This document shows positions 6,325-7,173 of a DNA stretch of 7,173 nucleotides, piece by piece. How positions within the stretch are numbered: position 1 is the first letter of the stretch; each line of letters starts with the position of its first letter. The stretch is from Gammaproteobacteria bacterium UBA3532 (lineage in GTDB: Bacteria; Pseudomonadota; Gammaproteobacteria; Enterobacterales; UBA3532): assembly GCA_002376965.1 (NCBI GenBank), contig DFOV01000447.1:1-7173 (forward strand), in the 5' to 3' direction. A program made the translations under genes and the position numbers. The notes beneath the pieces are model-generated. The model did not search any database. It saw nothing but the letters and a program-made list of their open reading frames with translations, and had not been told where the DNA came from.

Positions 6325-7101
6325 TTAAGACTCTAGGTTGCGAGTGAAGGTCCAGTTGTTTTCATCACTATATTCAGCGTTAAACTCGTATCCTTCCGTA
6401 TTAAATTCCTTTAAATCATCTACAGTGTTAATTTTTTCGTTCAACGCAAAGGCCGCCATCATTCCCCGTGCTTTTTTGGCGTAAAAACTGATCATTTTAT
6501 ATTGGCCATTCTTCATATCCTTAAAATGAGGAGTGATGATGCGAGCGTTAACTTTTTTGGCTTTGACTGCTTTGAAGTATTCATTGGAGGCTAAGTTGAC
6601 CAGCACCGGTTGTTGCTGTTGCTCAAGTTCACGATTGATAGCTTCAGTAATACTGTCTCCCCAAAATTCATAGAGGTTCTTACCGCGATGGTTTTTAAAT
6701 TTCGTACCCATTTCCAAGCGATAAGGCTGGATAAGATCAAGTGGTTTAAGCAGTCCGTACAGGCCTGACAGTATCCGAATGCGAGATTGCGCGATATCAA
6801 GCCGTTGCTCGCCCAAAGATTCGGCATCCAGTCCGGTATAGACATCGCCTTTAAAAGCCAAAGCAGCTTGCTTGGCATTTGAAGGAGTAAACGGCTGTTG
6901 CCACGTTTGAAAGCGTTGATAATTGAGCTCGCCGAGTTTAGCGCTAATACTCATTAGATCAGCGATATCATTGGCGGATAACGCTCTCAGCTGTTCAATT
7001 AAAGCTTGCGCTTCTTCAATAAATACCGGTTGGGTATAGGCCGCTGTAGTTGGCGGTGCTTCAAAGTCCAGCGTTTTTGCTGGTGATAAAACAATTAACA
7101 T
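6325..7101 (-). CDS. yaaA: Peroxide stress resistance protein YaaA (DUF328/UPF0246)
   Basis: This is a cytoplasmic protein of the YaaA family. In E. coli it lowers free intracellular iron and so limits Fenton damage during hydrogen peroxide stress; its biochemical activity is less settled, and DNA binding has been reported. The 258-residue length is the family norm. Signature blocks are MLIVLSPAKTLDF (1-13), FKGDVYTGLDA (about 83-93), SGLYGLLKPLDLIQPYRLEMGT (about 111-132), NLASNEYFKAV (about 168-178) and a C-terminal FNTEGYEF segment. The start ATG has a modest AGAG ribosome-binding site 8 bases upstream. The gene appears to be transcribed alone, since a hairpin follows the stop and its promoter should lie at or beyond the right window edge. 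No OxyR-type operator is recognisable in the 72 upstream bases available. Confidence 0.96.
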   Translation of the reverse strand: MLIVLSPAKTLDFEAPPTTAAYTQPVFIEEAQALIEQLRALSANDIADLMSISAKLGELNYQRFQTWQQPFTPSNAKQAALAFKGDVYTGLDAESLGEQRLDIAQSRIRILSGLYGLLKPLDLIQPYRLEMGTKFKNHRGKNLYEFWGDSITEAINRELEQQQQPVLVNLASNEYFKAVKAKKVNARIITPHFKDMKNGQYKMISFYAKKARGMMAAFALNEKINTVDDLKEFNTEGYEFNAEYSDENNWTFTRNLES

Positions 7102-7173
7102 AGTTTTACTCTAATTTTGGTTCGACAGTGGATGTGTAATATACCCAAACAACTTCAAGATGCTTGATTCAGC

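Noticed and set aside
6591..6878. A 95-codon frame within yaaA
   Set aside because: It lies inside the conserved YaaA reading frame and has no protein features of its own.
7102..7173. TATATT or TATTAC as the yaaA -10 box
   Set aside because: No acceptable -35 sequence at the right distance; the region is cut by the window edge.

Overview
The window looks like a chromosomal segment of a Gram-negative bacterium, most likely a gammaproteobacterium. The evidence is a PBP7-type murein endopeptidase, YaaA, a Tat-exported protein, a Sec lipoprotein and a CRP-like operator. Genus cannot be told from the sequence. There is no sign of phage, insertion sequence, tRNA or CRISPR, and no non-coding stretch exceeds 300 bases.

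Layout from left to right: a MarR-family regulator on the + strand, probably cut at its 5' end by the window edge; an AT-rich hairpin; a PBP7/PbpG-like endopeptidase on the - strand; a divergently placed + strand dicluster ferredoxin; a strong hairpin shared by two convergent genes; then two - strand genes overlapping by one base. In transcription order these two are a 920-residue lipoprotein (six FG-GAP/VCBS-like repeats followed by a DUF1800 domain) and a Tat-exported DUF1501 protein. Further right are a 287-base intergenic region and yaaA on the - strand, whose promoter region runs off the right edge.

The most interesting unit is the DUF1800-DUF1501 pair at 1881-6037. The two genes share a TAATG stop/start junction, so they are almost certainly one transcript and translationally coupled. 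One product should be lipid-anchored by the Sec/Lsp route and the other exported folded by Tat, so both would act outside the cytoplasm. Their joint function is not established. Upstream is a convincing class II CRP-type promoter: a TGTGA-N6-TCACG site centred 41.5 bases before the start predicted from an extended -10 element. This suggests that the pair responds to carbon or cAMP status.

The remaining genes are housekeeping or stress functions with no evident functional link to the pair: cell wall remodelling, electron transfer and peroxide/iron homeostasis. Three perfect or near-perfect hairpins separate the transcription units.
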